Shown here: positions 6,133-12,917 of the stretch, in pieces | How positions within the stretch are numbered: the stretch's first letter is position 1 | How the letters are laid out: every line of letters starts with the position of its first letter | Assembly: GCA_003247275.1 (NCBI GenBank) | Contig: QKAA01000017.1 | Location: 1-23,759, forward strand | Length of the DNA stretch: 23,759 nucleotides | Reading direction: 5' to 3' | From: a bacterium | Lineage (GTDB): Bacteria > Patescibacteriota > Microgenomatia > UBA1400 > RBG-16-45-19 | Notes under the pieces: generated by a model | The model's database searches: none | Told to the model about the DNA's origin: nothing | Seen by the model: only the letters and a program-made list of their open reading frames with translations | Translations under genes and position numbers: made by a program

Positions 6133-8790
6133 ATGACAAAAAAATCACCTACCCCAGCGGGTCCAACATTATGCCTTCTAGGTTGCTCCAAGCCCCTTGA
6201 ATTAGCTATTAATCAAGTCTTAGACGAGCAGCATCTTCCCTTACCACTTAAGTCAGTCGCTAGCCCCCAAACGGCCAGCAATAATGATTTACTCTTCTGG
6301 CATCTAACCGAGCCTCATTCTCAAGCAGGGGAGTGTATTAACTACCTAAAAAAGGCTGATATACCAAGTAAAGTACTTATACTTATTTCTGCCGATCAAA
6401 CGCATCAAGATGCTCGTCAAGTCAAAGAAAGAATAGAGGAAATAGATGGATATATCAAAGAAATAATTAATATAAGTCAAGCAAAACAATCCGACATTAG
6501 AGTTATTGTCCATACTAGTTTGTATGATTCCCATCAAGCGGAGGAGGGGAGTCTCTCCCTTCTCGCCTCCCTTCTTCAACGAGGAACAAATCCTAATTTA
6601 GGTCAGGCCTCAATTTACCCCGTCACCTATGTGAGTCTGGTAAAGTTAATCATTAAAACCTGGTTTGATAGGGGACACCGAAATCAAAGCATCCTTATTA
6701 AAGGCAGTCAAATTGATCAAGCTGAGTGGGGGAGACTGATTACTAATACCACCACCGAACTTCCCCAAAAACCACTCGAGGCACACTGGGCTGATTGTAC
6801 CGAAATCGGCTTTGATGACGCTCTTACCACCAAAACAGACATGGCATCGCTGAAATCCTATCTTTCTGCCAATATTTCTGTGGCTGCCGTTACCCCACCT
6901 CCACCCCCACCAGCAAAAAAATCAGTTCCCCACACTAATCAGCCAGCTAATAAAAAACCCGAGGAAGAAATTTCCATTCCGTCGTTTATCGCCCGAGACA
7001 ATCTTGCCGCTGCCATGCCCAAAGAGGTCACTAAGCCCAAAGAGTCAGCCCCACCGCCCCCACCCCCACCTCCAAAAACACTAAAAAAGCAGCCTAAATC
7101 AATCTCTTCGCTCCTATTTAAATATGTCTCCATCACTCTAGTTGCCATCGCTATTGCCTACATTGCTGTTGCCTACGGCACCATCGCCCTTGCTCTTGTC
7201 CAAGCCGGACGTTTTTCCCCCGAAAATAACGACCAACTTTCTGCAAGTCAACAAAAATTACAAACAGCCACCAATCAATATCAGACCCTAACTGATTGGT
7301 CAGTCAATCTCAAACCCTTTACCGCCCTTGATGCAATGATTACCACCAAAATTCAATCTGCCTCAGAGCAGCTCCTCAGAAAACAACTTGACTTTCATCT
7401 CTCCACTGGCTTTGCCACCTTCTTTTCCCAACAAGAGGGGAGTTCTCACACTGAATTTGCCAAGGCCAAGCTTATCCTAGATCAACTTTATTTATTAGCC
7501 TCCAAACAATCATATAATCCTGACCAAATTGCCAAACTTGAATCTGCCCGCGAATTATTAGTTCTGTATCCTCAACTCATTCCTGCCGATCAAAAAGTCA
7601 CTGTTTTAGTCTTATTGCAAAATAACCTCGAATTACGTCCCACTGGCGGCTTTATTAGCTCAGTTGGACTGGCCACCATCGACCACGGCAAATTATTAAG
7701 TTTTGACACCAAAAATATCTATGACCTCGACAGTAATTTGCGCGGCATCGTCACTCCACCAGACAAAATTAAAGAATATCTCGCTGAAAGTTCTTGGTAT
7801 TTCCGTGACGCTAACTGGGACCCCGACTTCTTAAGTTCTGCCGTTACCGCCAACTGGTTTTTGGGCAAAGAAGCTGATCAAACCGCCGACGTCGTCATGG
7901 CTATTAATCTCAACAGCTTCATGCCTTTCCTCCAATCAATTAACTCCATCAATCTCTCCGACGGCACCAATATTAATGCCACTAACTTACTAATTAGTGC
8001 CCTAAACCACCAAGACGATCCTAACGCCAATACCGACCTTATGAGCCAGCTAACTAAGCTATTCGTAACTCAAGTTGGTCAATCTCCCCAAGCTCAAGCG
8101 GCAAACCTCCTCGAAAGCTTTCATCAGTCACTTATGAGTGGAGAAACAACCTTGGTATCAGAGAGTGATCAAGTCAACACTATTTTGTCAGAGATGAGGC
8201 TGTCAGGTACTATTTATGCTCCACTGTGTGATAACCGCTTAACCACTCCTTGTTTTGCTGACAGTCTCTATTTAAATGAGGCTAATGTTGGCGTTAACAA
8301 AGCTAATTACTACGTCACCAGGCAAATTTCCCACTGGGTTGATTTGGGCGCCGATATCATTAAACACACTCACACGATTATTTTGGCCAATCAAAGCCCA
8401 GATAACACCTGGCCAGCCGGCACCTACAAAACCTATCTTCGTGCCTATTTGCCCCCCAACTCTCAAGTCTTATCCTTATCCATTAACAACAAAACTGTCC
8501 CCGCCGCCGATATTGATGTTAGCTCCACCTCCACCTATCAATTAATCGGTTGGTATGTCGAGGTTGATCCTCAAGAGAGCAGCACTATTACGCTGACGTA
8601 TCAACGTCAAAACACCGAAAAGCTAAAAAGTTATCAATTCTTCCTTCAAAAACAGCCGGGAATTCTTTCAAGTAACGTCGCTCTTCAGGTCACCAGCAGT
8701 AATCCTTCCTACCAAATTGCTCCCGATGATCAACAAATTAACCAAAGCTTTGATAGTCACTTACTTCATACCATTAAGTTTTTGCCCTAA
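6133..8790 (+). CDS. DUF4012 membrane protein with an SDR-like N-terminal domain
   Basis: An 885-residue protein in four parts. Residues 1-250 look like a worn Rossmann/SDR domain (start LCLLGCSKPLELAI; later YPVTYVSLVKLIIKTW and SILIKGSQID, as in sugar epimerases), without a GxxGxxG nucleotide motif. Next is a linker with six prolines (255-260) and eight prolines (307-314). One membrane helix lies at about 332-356. The outer part contains the DUF4012 core: NNLELRPTGGFISSVG from residue 497, then YFRDANWDPDFLSSA. DUF4012 is common in CPR bacteria and Actinobacteria; its function is unknown, though I recall a likely link to cell-surface polymer assembly. The topology implied is cytoplasmic SDR-like domain, linker, helix, external DUF4012. 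The stretch at about 6340-6510 is unusually AT-rich with AUA and AGA codons. Confidence 0.85.
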   Translation: MTKKSPTPAGPTLCLLGCSKPLELAINQVLDEQHLPLPLKSVASPQTASNNDLLFWHLTEPHSQAGECINYLKKADIPSKVLILISADQTHQDARQVKERIEEIDGYIKEIINISQAKQSDIRVIVHTSLYDSHQAEEGSLSLLASLLQRGTNPNLGQASIYPVTYVSLVKLIIKTWFDRGHRNQSILIKGSQIDQAEWGRLITNTTTELPQKPLEAHWADCTEIGFDDALTTKTDMASLKSYLSANISVAAVTPPPPPPAKKSVPHTNQPANKKPEEEISIPSFIARDNLAAAMPKEVTKPKESAPPPPPPPPKTLKKQPKSISSLLFKYVSITLVAIAIAYIAVAYGTIALALVQAGRFSPENNDQLSASQQKLQTATNQYQTLTDWSVNLKPFTALDAMITTKIQSASEQLLRKQLDFHLSTGFATFFSQQEGSSHTEFAKAKLILDQLYLLASKQSYNPDQIAKLESARELLVLYPQLIPADQKVTVLVLLQNNLELRPTGGFISSVGLATIDHGKLLSFDTKNIYDLDSNLRGIVTPPDKIKEYLAESSWYFRDANWDPDFLSSAVTANWFLGKEADQTADVVMAINLNSFMPFLQSINSINLSDGTNINATNLLISALNHQDDPNANTDLMSQLTKLFVTQVGQSPQAQAANLLESFHQSLMSGETTLVSESDQVNTILSEMRLSGTIYAPLCDNRLTTPCFADSLYLNEANVGVNKANYYVTRQISHWVDLGADIIKHTHTIILANQSPDNTWPAGTYKTYLRAYLPPNSQVLSLSINNKTVPAADIDVSSTSTYQLIGWYVEVDPQESSTITLTYQRQNTEKLKSYQFFLQKQPGILSSNVALQVTSSNPSYQIAPDDQQINQSFDSHLLHTIKFLP

Positions 8791-8877
8791 AATTAGCTAC
8801 AAACGATGAAGCAGTGTACAATATCCAATGAATTATCAACAAAAAATGAAATAAAAAATCAACAAAGGAGTAGTCGC

Positions 8878-9567
8878 ATGCCAAAATTTCCAAAATTGAG
8901 TGTTGAAGCTCGCACCGCCAAAGGCAGAAAAGTCAAACAATTACGTCGTCAAGGCCTCATTCCTGGCAATGTGTTTGGTAAAAAAATTACCTCCCAATCA
9001 ATTCAATTTGATGCCAAGGTATTTGCTAAACTCTACGATGAAGTAGGGGAGACAGGCATTGTTACCGTCGCCATTGGTGAAAAAACCTATCCTTGTTTAG
9101 TAGTTGGACAGGCCAAAGATCCTGTCACAAGCCAAATCTTACATGTTGATTTTCACAACGTTTCCCTCAAGGAAAAAGTCACTGCCACTATTCCCCTCGA
9201 AATCATTGGCGAATCTGCCGCCGTCAAAGATTTGGGTGGAGTTCTTAATCAAGTCTTACACGAACTTGAGGTTGAAGCTCTTCCCACTGATCTTCCTGAA
9301 AACATTGAAGTTGACATCAGCTCTCTAGCAGCTATCGGCGACTCAATTGCTATCAGTGACATTAAAATCCCCGCCGAACTAACTGTCGCCCTCGAACCAG
9401 AGGCAGTCATTATCACTGTTGCTGAGCCAGCTCCAGAAGAGGTTGAAGAGCCAGCAGAAGAGGAAGCTACCGCTGATGCTGAGGCAGAAGCTGGTGAAAA
9501 GTCAGAAACAGCTCCTGCTGAAGGCGAAGGTGGAGAAGAGAAGTCTGAAGAAACCAAAGAAGAATAA
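8878..9567 (+). CDS. rplY: Large ribosomal subunit protein bL25 (CTC form)
   Basis: A 229-residue protein of the bL25/TL5/CTC family, which binds 5S rRNA. The N-terminal L25 domain (MPKFPKLSVEARTAKGRKVKQLRRQGLIPG, given in part) is followed by the TL5-type C-terminal beta domain (HVDFHNVSLKEKVTATIPL, GGVLNQVLHELEVEALP). It ends in an acidic Ala/Glu tail from about residue 185. The start at 8878 is chosen because AAAGGAG precedes it by nine bases and the family begins here; an in-frame ATG at 8806 would add 24 unrelated residues. A TACAAT hexamer at 8817-8822 could be the -10 box, giving a leader of roughly 50 bases. Confidence 0.95.
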   Translation: MPKFPKLSVEARTAKGRKVKQLRRQGLIPGNVFGKKITSQSIQFDAKVFAKLYDEVGETGIVTVAIGEKTYPCLVVGQAKDPVTSQILHVDFHNVSLKEKVTATIPLEIIGESAAVKDLGGVLNQVLHELEVEALPTDLPENIEVDISSLAAIGDSIAISDIKIPAELTVALEPEAVIITVAEPAPEEVEEPAEEEATADAEAEAGEKSETAPAEGEGGEEKSEETKEE

Positions 9568-9581
9568 TTTGGTTTAAAAAA

Positions 9582-10397
9582 TTACGACTTCAATACAGTT
9601 TCATCGAAATCACAATACTCGTTGAGGTTGTGCTGCCAAAAGTTAGTTGGTACTGGTAATTTCCCTTTGCCTGAACCTGAATCCAAGATGTGTAACGGGT
9701 AGGCGATCCCAGTCAGTTGCTTTCGCAAGGTCGTCATAATTTCCACTTCTTTCTCAAGTGGCACCACAAATTGTTGTGTGTGAGCCATCGTATCGCAATG
9801 GAAAATTGAATAAGGTTTCACCCCCAACTCCACCAATTCCTCAAATAGCTGAGCCAAGACCTCTACCGAATCGTTGATTCCCGCCAAAAACACTGTATGT
9901 GACAACAAAATAACCCCAAGCTTCCTCATCGATATAACCAGCTGTTTAGTCTCAGGCATCATAATTTCTCTCGGGTGATTAACGTGGAGGACCAAATAAA
10001 TTGGTTTATCAGTCAGCTCTACTATCTGTTTCAGTTGGTCAAGCTGAACTTTCTTTGGAAAAGTAATCGGTTGCCGTGTGTGAATCCGCCACTGACTTAT
10101 CTGGGATAGGGGAGACAGTAACGTAATTACCTCGCGTATTCTCTCCATATCAAGTAGTGGTTCACCTCCCGAAAAAATCACCTCATGAATCTTGGGGTAT
10201 TTGACCACAAACTCAGCTACTTCTTTTGGGCCAGCAGTCTGCTTCCGTTCTTGGTTAAGATTTTTTCTAAAACAAAAAGCACACTGCGAATCGCATTCCG
10301 GCGTCACCAACCACAAAATCCGATTAGTATATTTCCAAATCAAGCCTGGAAGCACTTCATATTTTTTTTCTGCTAAAGGGTCAACTGTTAGTTTCAT
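9582..10397 (-). CDS. Compact KamA/EpmB-family radical SAM aminomutase-like enzyme
   Basis: A 271-residue radical SAM protein, far shorter than KamA (about 416) or EpmB (about 340). The cluster motif CDSQCAFC gives Cys35, Cys39 and Cys42; then FSGGEPLL, WRIHTRQP and LHVNHPREI match the lysine 2,3-aminomutase family. The C-terminal GKGKLPV offers Lys246 as the PLP lysine. Asp202, Asp239 and Arg44 fall where KamA, from memory, has Asp293, Asp330 and Arg134 for lysine binding; the spacings (37 between the aspartates, 7 from Asp to Lys) agree. A beta-lysine-type reaction or EF-P modification is possible. It is convergent with bL25 (14-base gap) and divergent from the FkbM gene. Confidence 0.85.
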   Translation of the reverse strand: MKLTVDPLAEKKYEVLPGLIWKYTNRILWLVTPECDSQCAFCFRKNLNQERKQTAGPKEVAEFVVKYPKIHEVIFSGGEPLLDMERIREVITLLSPLSQISQWRIHTRQPITFPKKVQLDQLKQIVELTDKPIYLVLHVNHPREIMMPETKQLVISMRKLGVILLSHTVFLAGINDSVEVLAQLFEELVELGVKPYSIFHCDTMAHTQQFVVPLEKEVEIMTTLRKQLTGIAYPLHILDSGSGKGKLPVPTNFWQHNLNEYCDFDETVLKS

Positions 10398-10446
10398 GGC
10401 TGGTATTGTACCGCTGCCAACTCATTTTCGGTATAATCACTCGAAT
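10398..10446. promoter_or_regulatory. Compact divergent promoter region
   Basis: Forty-nine bases serve two divergent genes. On the plus strand TATAAT (10432-10437) lies nine bases before the FkbM ATG. On the minus strand TACAAT (10410-10405) lies seven bases before the radical SAM ATG. Neither side has an SD sequence or a convincing -35, so both transcripts look leaderless. Confidence 0.5.
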
Positions 10447-11130
10447 ATGAGTGAAATTGTAAACCCTATCGAGTATAAATTTGGCAAATTTGTGGTACTT
10501 GGCACCAACAAACAAGAGTTGCGTCAATTAAAGCAAGAAATTTTTGATCAAGAGATCTATGGCCTCCCACTTAATACTAAAACTCCCTTTATTATTGATG
10601 CTGGAGCCCACGTTGGCTTAACCTGTCTCTACTTTATGTCACGCTATCCAGAAAGCACCATCATCGCCCTCGAGCCTCTACCTCAAAATCAGCAATTATT
10701 AAAGCAAAACCTCTGGGCCAATCATTTAGATGAGGGAGTTACTCTTATCCCCAAAGCTTTAGATAGAAAAGTCGGGGAGAGACTATTTTATTTTGATGCC
10801 ACGGCCGATCAATGGTATTCCACTGCCGGGTTTACTAATGGCGCCTGGGACAAAACCCAAACGTCAAACAGTCTCATGGCCCAAACCACCACTCTAGATG
10901 AAATAATTGGCGACAAAACGGTCGATCTTCTCAAACTCGATATTGAGGGCGCCGAGCTCGATGTTTTGCAATCCGGCCAGCACCTTCTCCCTCAAATCAA
11001 CAATCTCATTATCGAAGTACATAATTCCAACCATAATCCACGCCTTCTCCACTTTCTTTCTGCCTCTCACCACTGCATCACCACTCCCATTTCTAAAGGA
11101 CTCAATCTTATTCGGGCTTCACTACGGTAA
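10447..11130 (+). CDS. FkbM family SAM-dependent methyltransferase
   Basis: A 227-residue methyltransferase. The SAM-binding motif I is FIIDAGAHVGLTCLYF with the acidic motif II end IIALEPLPQN. The FkbM-specific DLLKLDIEGAELDVLQ and a final IIEVHNSN follow. FkbM enzymes O-methylate sugars, polyketides or other small molecules; the substrate cannot be told here. The start at 10447 is chosen because a TATAAT box lies just upstream and the protein then begins with a family-like beta segment (KFGKFVVLG). A longer in-frame reading from 10192 would run through the opposite radical SAM gene and is rejected. The 3' end overlaps the small minus-strand gene by nine bases. Confidence 0.88.
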   Translation: MSEIVNPIEYKFGKFVVLGTNKQELRQLKQEIFDQEIYGLPLNTKTPFIIDAGAHVGLTCLYFMSRYPESTIIALEPLPQNQQLLKQNLWANHLDEGVTLIPKALDRKVGERLFYFDATADQWYSTAGFTNGAWDKTQTSNSLMAQTTTLDEIIGDKTVDLLKLDIEGAELDVLQSGQHLLPQINNLIIEVHNSNHNPRLLHFLSASHHCITTPISKGLNLIRASLR

Positions 11131-11367
11131 ATCTCGTATGTGTTCGAATGGATCTATCGACGTTTTTTCTGGCAAATCAACTGTTGGCTGTGACGGTTCC
11201 ACAACTTCAACTATTTCCTTATGCAGCTGCTCTATCATCGCTGGTATAGCCCCAAACGGGAAAAATTTCTGCTGCTGATATTTTGTATCGTCATGCTCCC
11301 AATGAAATGCCTCTTTGCTTTCATTCACCACGCCCGGCCCTTCTTTATATTCACATGTCTGCCCCAC
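11122..11367 (-). CDS. Small protein of unknown function, GTG start
   Basis: An 81-residue acidic ORF starting with GTG at 11367. It is believed real because AGGAGGTGAG, a near-perfect SD, lies eight bases before the GTG on the minus strand, the strongest in the window. The protein starts MGQTCEYKEGPG, has a central aromatic FFPFGAIPAM stretch, a Glu/Val/Pro-rich segment, and ends DPFEHIRDLP. No membrane helix, signal peptide or known motif is seen, and I do not recognise the family. It lies about 120 bases downstream of the tRNA gene on the same strand and may be co-transcribed with it. Its stop overlaps the end of the FkbM gene. Confidence 0.6.
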   Translation of the reverse strand: MGQTCEYKEGPGVVNESKEAFHWEHDDTKYQQQKFFPFGAIPAMIEQLHKEIVEVVEPSQPTVDLPEKTSIDPFEHIRDLP

Positions 11368-11408
11368 TTATCTCACCTCCTCTGAATTAAAATAAATTAC
11401 CCTAAAAT

Positions 11409-11425
11409 ATCATACAAAGTATGAT
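11409..11425. repeat. Short inverted repeat upstream of the small GTG gene
   Basis: ATCATAC and GTATGAT are perfect seven-base arms around AAA, between the tRNA and the small gene. It could be an operator or a leader hairpin; there is no T tract on the minus-strand exit side strong enough to call a terminator. Confidence 0.35.
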
Positions 11426-11485
11426 GAAACCATACATAGTAATTACGTACATCAAGGAGAGATGGGATATTTTGTGACAAAAAAG

Positions 11486-11557
11486 TGCGCACACAGGGAT
11501 TCGAACCCCGAACCAGACGTGTATAAGACGTCCGCTCTACCATTGAGCTATGTGCGC
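11486..11557 (-). tRNA. tRNA-Ile with UAU anticodon
   Basis: A 72-base cloverleaf on the minus strand. The acceptor stem GCGCACA/TGTGCGC is perfect, the D stem is GCTC/GAGC, the anticodon stem GACGT/ACGTC, and the T arm has CGGGG-TTCGAAT-CCCTG. The loop is CTTATAC, so positions 34-36 (plus-strand 11525-11523) read TAT, matching the AUA isoleucine codon. E. coli isoleucine identity features recalled from the literature fit: A73, C4-G69, U12-A23, C29-G41 and A37. CCA is not encoded. Most bacteria read AUA with a CAU tRNA modified by TilS, so this is an uncommon type. Confidence 0.93.
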
Positions 11558-11579
11558 AAAACCAAAAGCTACAAGGCAT

Positions 11580-11607
11580 ATTGTAATCTAAACTCCCCAT
11601 TCTTCAA
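11580..11607 (-). promoter_or_regulatory. Possible promoter of the tRNA gene
   Basis: On the minus strand TTGAAG (11607-11602), 16-base spacer, TACAAT (11585-11580); the tRNA 5' end follows 22 bases later. Confidence 0.4.
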
Positions 11608-11698
11608 AGCCAACTCGAGTCAAATAGGCAAAATTAAAATAAAACCTACAAATCAATCTATTTTCATAATAATCCACCACTACTTGACTGAGCCAATC

Positions 11699-11726
11699 TT
11701 GCAAACCACGCTCAGCATGGTATAGT
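11699..11726 (+). promoter_or_regulatory. Probable promoter of the leader RNA and 65-residue protein
   Basis: TTGCAA (11699-11704), 16-base spacer, TATAGT (11721-11726). Transcription would start near 11733, leaving about 95 bases of leader before the ATG at 11828. Confidence 0.45.
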
Positions 11727-11732
11727 GGTTTC

Positions 11733-11827
11733 AATCCAGGCGTTACCTCTGGTAGCTGCCAAGGACGCAGTCAGCCAAAACTGCATATAACAAAACTAAT
11801 AATACGGCAAAGGGGGTGAGACAGATC
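11733..11827 (+). ncRNA. Structured 5' leader with two hairpins
   Basis: The leader before the 65-residue protein can fold into two hairpins. The first (11739-11760) has nine base pairs, GGCGTTACC against GGTAGC plus GCC with one bulged T, closed by a TCT loop. The second (11767-11784) pairs GCAGT with ACTGC around an eight-base loop. A strong SD region (AAAGGGGGTGAG) follows. It matches no riboswitch or T-box I can recognise. It may be a regulatory leader or an RNA stabiliser; the folding is by eye. Confidence 0.4.
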
Positions 11828-12025
11828 ATGGCATTTTCATACACGAACTCAAAAGGACAACAATACTTCTTACATCGAAAAGACGTAACCTTAAAGAACG
11901 GTCGTGCCCAAACCATCTATTTCTTCGCTCGCGATATTCGCGATGGCTCACTCGACGCTGTTCCCGCTGGTTATAAGGTTGTTGAAACCGAACGAACTGG
12001 TATGCCAGTTTTAAAGAAAGCCTAA
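11828..12025 (+). CDS. Small conserved-looking protein (65 residues)
   Basis: A 65-residue protein beginning MAFSYTNSKGQQYFLH, with GRAQTIYFFARDIRDG in the middle and VPAGYKVVETERTGMPVLKK at the end. The pattern (YFLH, QTIYFFA, PAGY.V, G.PVLKK) resembles small hypothetical proteins I recall from CPR and related genomes; I know no function. The start at 11828 is preferred over an in-frame ATG-like start at 11816 because AAAGGGGGTGAG ends eight bases before it. It is a single-gene unit: promoter and structured leader before it, terminator after it. The separate strong promoter and SD suggest good expression. Confidence 0.8.
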   Translation: MAFSYTNSKGQQYFLHRKDVTLKNGRAQTIYFFARDIRDGSLDAVPAGYKVVETERTGMPVLKKA

Positions 12026-12051
12026 AAAACTTTTTTAATAAAATTGCTCAA

Positions 12052-12084
12052 AAGAACCGCCCACCTTATGTGGAGGTTCTTTTG
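12052..12084 (+). terminator. Intrinsic terminator after the 65-residue protein gene
   Basis: AAGAACC pairs with GGTTCTT and is extended inward by CC/GG and AC/GT past a G-A mismatch and a bulged C, with a CTTAT loop and a TTTT end. The descending arm contains GGAGG, which could also serve as an SD for a GTG at 12084. Confidence 0.7.
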
Positions 12085-12098
12085 TGTTGAAAAATTGT

Positions 12099-12419
12099 AT
12101 GTTAACTCCAGAAGAAGTCACCAAAGTCTTAAAAACCGTTATTGATCCTGAACTTGGCTATAATATTGTTGATTTAGGTCTCATTTATAACGTTGAAATA
12201 ATCCCCAAAACTCAAGATAACCCCCCTCACATTGTCATTACCATGACCCTGACTACCCCCGGCTGTCCTCTAGCTCCTTATTTTTCTCAAACTATTCGCC
12301 AAACCGTTGCCTCAGCAGCTGCCATCGATCCTGATCAAGTTGAAATTAATCTCACTTTTGAACCTCCCTGGTCTCCCGAAGCCTTAACTGAAGAATTGCG
12401 CCTCGAAATGGGACTATAA
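12099..12419 (+). CDS. MIP18/SufT-like (DUF59) iron-sulfur assembly protein
   Basis: A 106-residue single-domain protein of the MIP18/SufT/PaaD-type family, which helps iron-sulfur cluster maturation. The family core is clear: VIDPELGYNIVDLGLIYNVE, then MTLTTPGCPLAPYF with the conserved cysteine (about residue 56), and the ending FEPPWSPEALTEELRLEMGL (given in parts). ATG at 12099 gives the usual family N-terminus (MLTPEEVTKVLKTV). A GTG at 12084 would add five residues and would use the GGAGG inside the preceding terminator as its SD, so the start is uncertain. No other Suf gene is present in the window. Confidence 0.88.
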   Translation: MLTPEEVTKVLKTVIDPELGYNIVDLGLIYNVEIIPKTQDNPPHIVITMTLTTPGCPLAPYFSQTIRQTVASAAAIDPDQVEINLTFEPPWSPEALTEELRLEMGL

Positions 12420-12436
12420 AACAAATTCCCCCTTAC

Positions 12437-12465
12437 TTTACACGTCAAAGCCAAACCGCTAGACT
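12437..12465 (+). promoter_or_regulatory. Probable leaderless promoter of rpiB
   Basis: TTTACA (12437-12442), exactly 17 bases, TAGACT (12460-12465), then nine bases to the ATG at 12475. The layout is identical to that before cmk. Confidence 0.6.
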
Positions 12466-12474
12466 ACAGTCACT

Positions 12475-12900
12475 ATGAATCTATATATTGCCGCTGATCA
12501 TCGGGGTTTTGAGCTCAAAAATGCTCTTATTGCCCATTTCCCACAAGCCAAAGACCTCAGTTCTCCCTCATTAAATCCTGAAGATGACTATATCGATTTT
12601 GCCGAAACAGTGTGTCGCCAGCTTCAGCCCGAAGATAAAGCTATTTTATTGTGTGGCTCCGGTCACGGTATGGACATCGTTGCCAATCGTTTTCCTCACG
12701 TTCGCGCCATTATCGGGTTTAATCCAGAAGTCACTAAGCAGGGAAGAACTGATGAAGATGCTAACGTTCTGGTTATTCCCGCCGAGTGGACTACCGAAAG
12801 CGAAGCAATTGAGCGAATTAATTTATTTCTCTCTACTTCCTTTGCTGATTATGACCGATACAACCGCCGCCTCCACAAATTAGCCAATCTTAAACCATAA
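12475..12900 (+). CDS. rpiB: Ribose-5-phosphate isomerase B-like protein
   Basis: A 141-residue RpiB/LacA-family isomerase, which interconverts ribose 5-phosphate and ribulose 5-phosphate. The start IAADHRGFELK (Asp8-His9) is diagnostic. LLCGSGHGMDIVANRFPHVRA carries the catalytic Cys60 (given in part). The family's usual REHNDANVL reads GRTDEDANVL, so the histidine that normally opens the sugar ring is replaced by an acidic residue, and GTGIG reads GSGHG. A related aldose-ketose isomerase role is therefore possible. It opens a six-gene sugar-phosphate cluster, 17 bases before the epimerase. Confidence 0.87.
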   Translation: MNLYIAADHRGFELKNALIAHFPQAKDLSSPSLNPEDDYIDFAETVCRQLQPEDKAILLCGSGHGMDIVANRFPHVRAIIGFNPEVTKQGRTDEDANVLVIPAEWTTESEAIERINLFLSTSFADYDRYNRRLHKLANLKP

Positions 12901-12917
12901 AATAAAGGCCATCCTTC

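Noticed and set aside
5976-6191. Minus-strand 71-codon ORF in the spacer before DUF4012
   Set aside because: It overlaps the DUF4012 start and promoter, has no SD and no recognisable pattern.
8806-8877. Upstream extension of bL25
   Set aside because: The added residues do not fit the family, and the SD is placed for the ATG at 8878.
10192-10446. Upstream extension of the FkbM methyltransferase
   Set aside because: It would read through the opposite radical SAM gene; the TATAAT box and family-like start place the ATG at 10447.
11397-11725. ORFs on both strands across the tRNA gene
   Set aside because: They simply translate the tRNA and its flanks, have no SD, and look like no protein.
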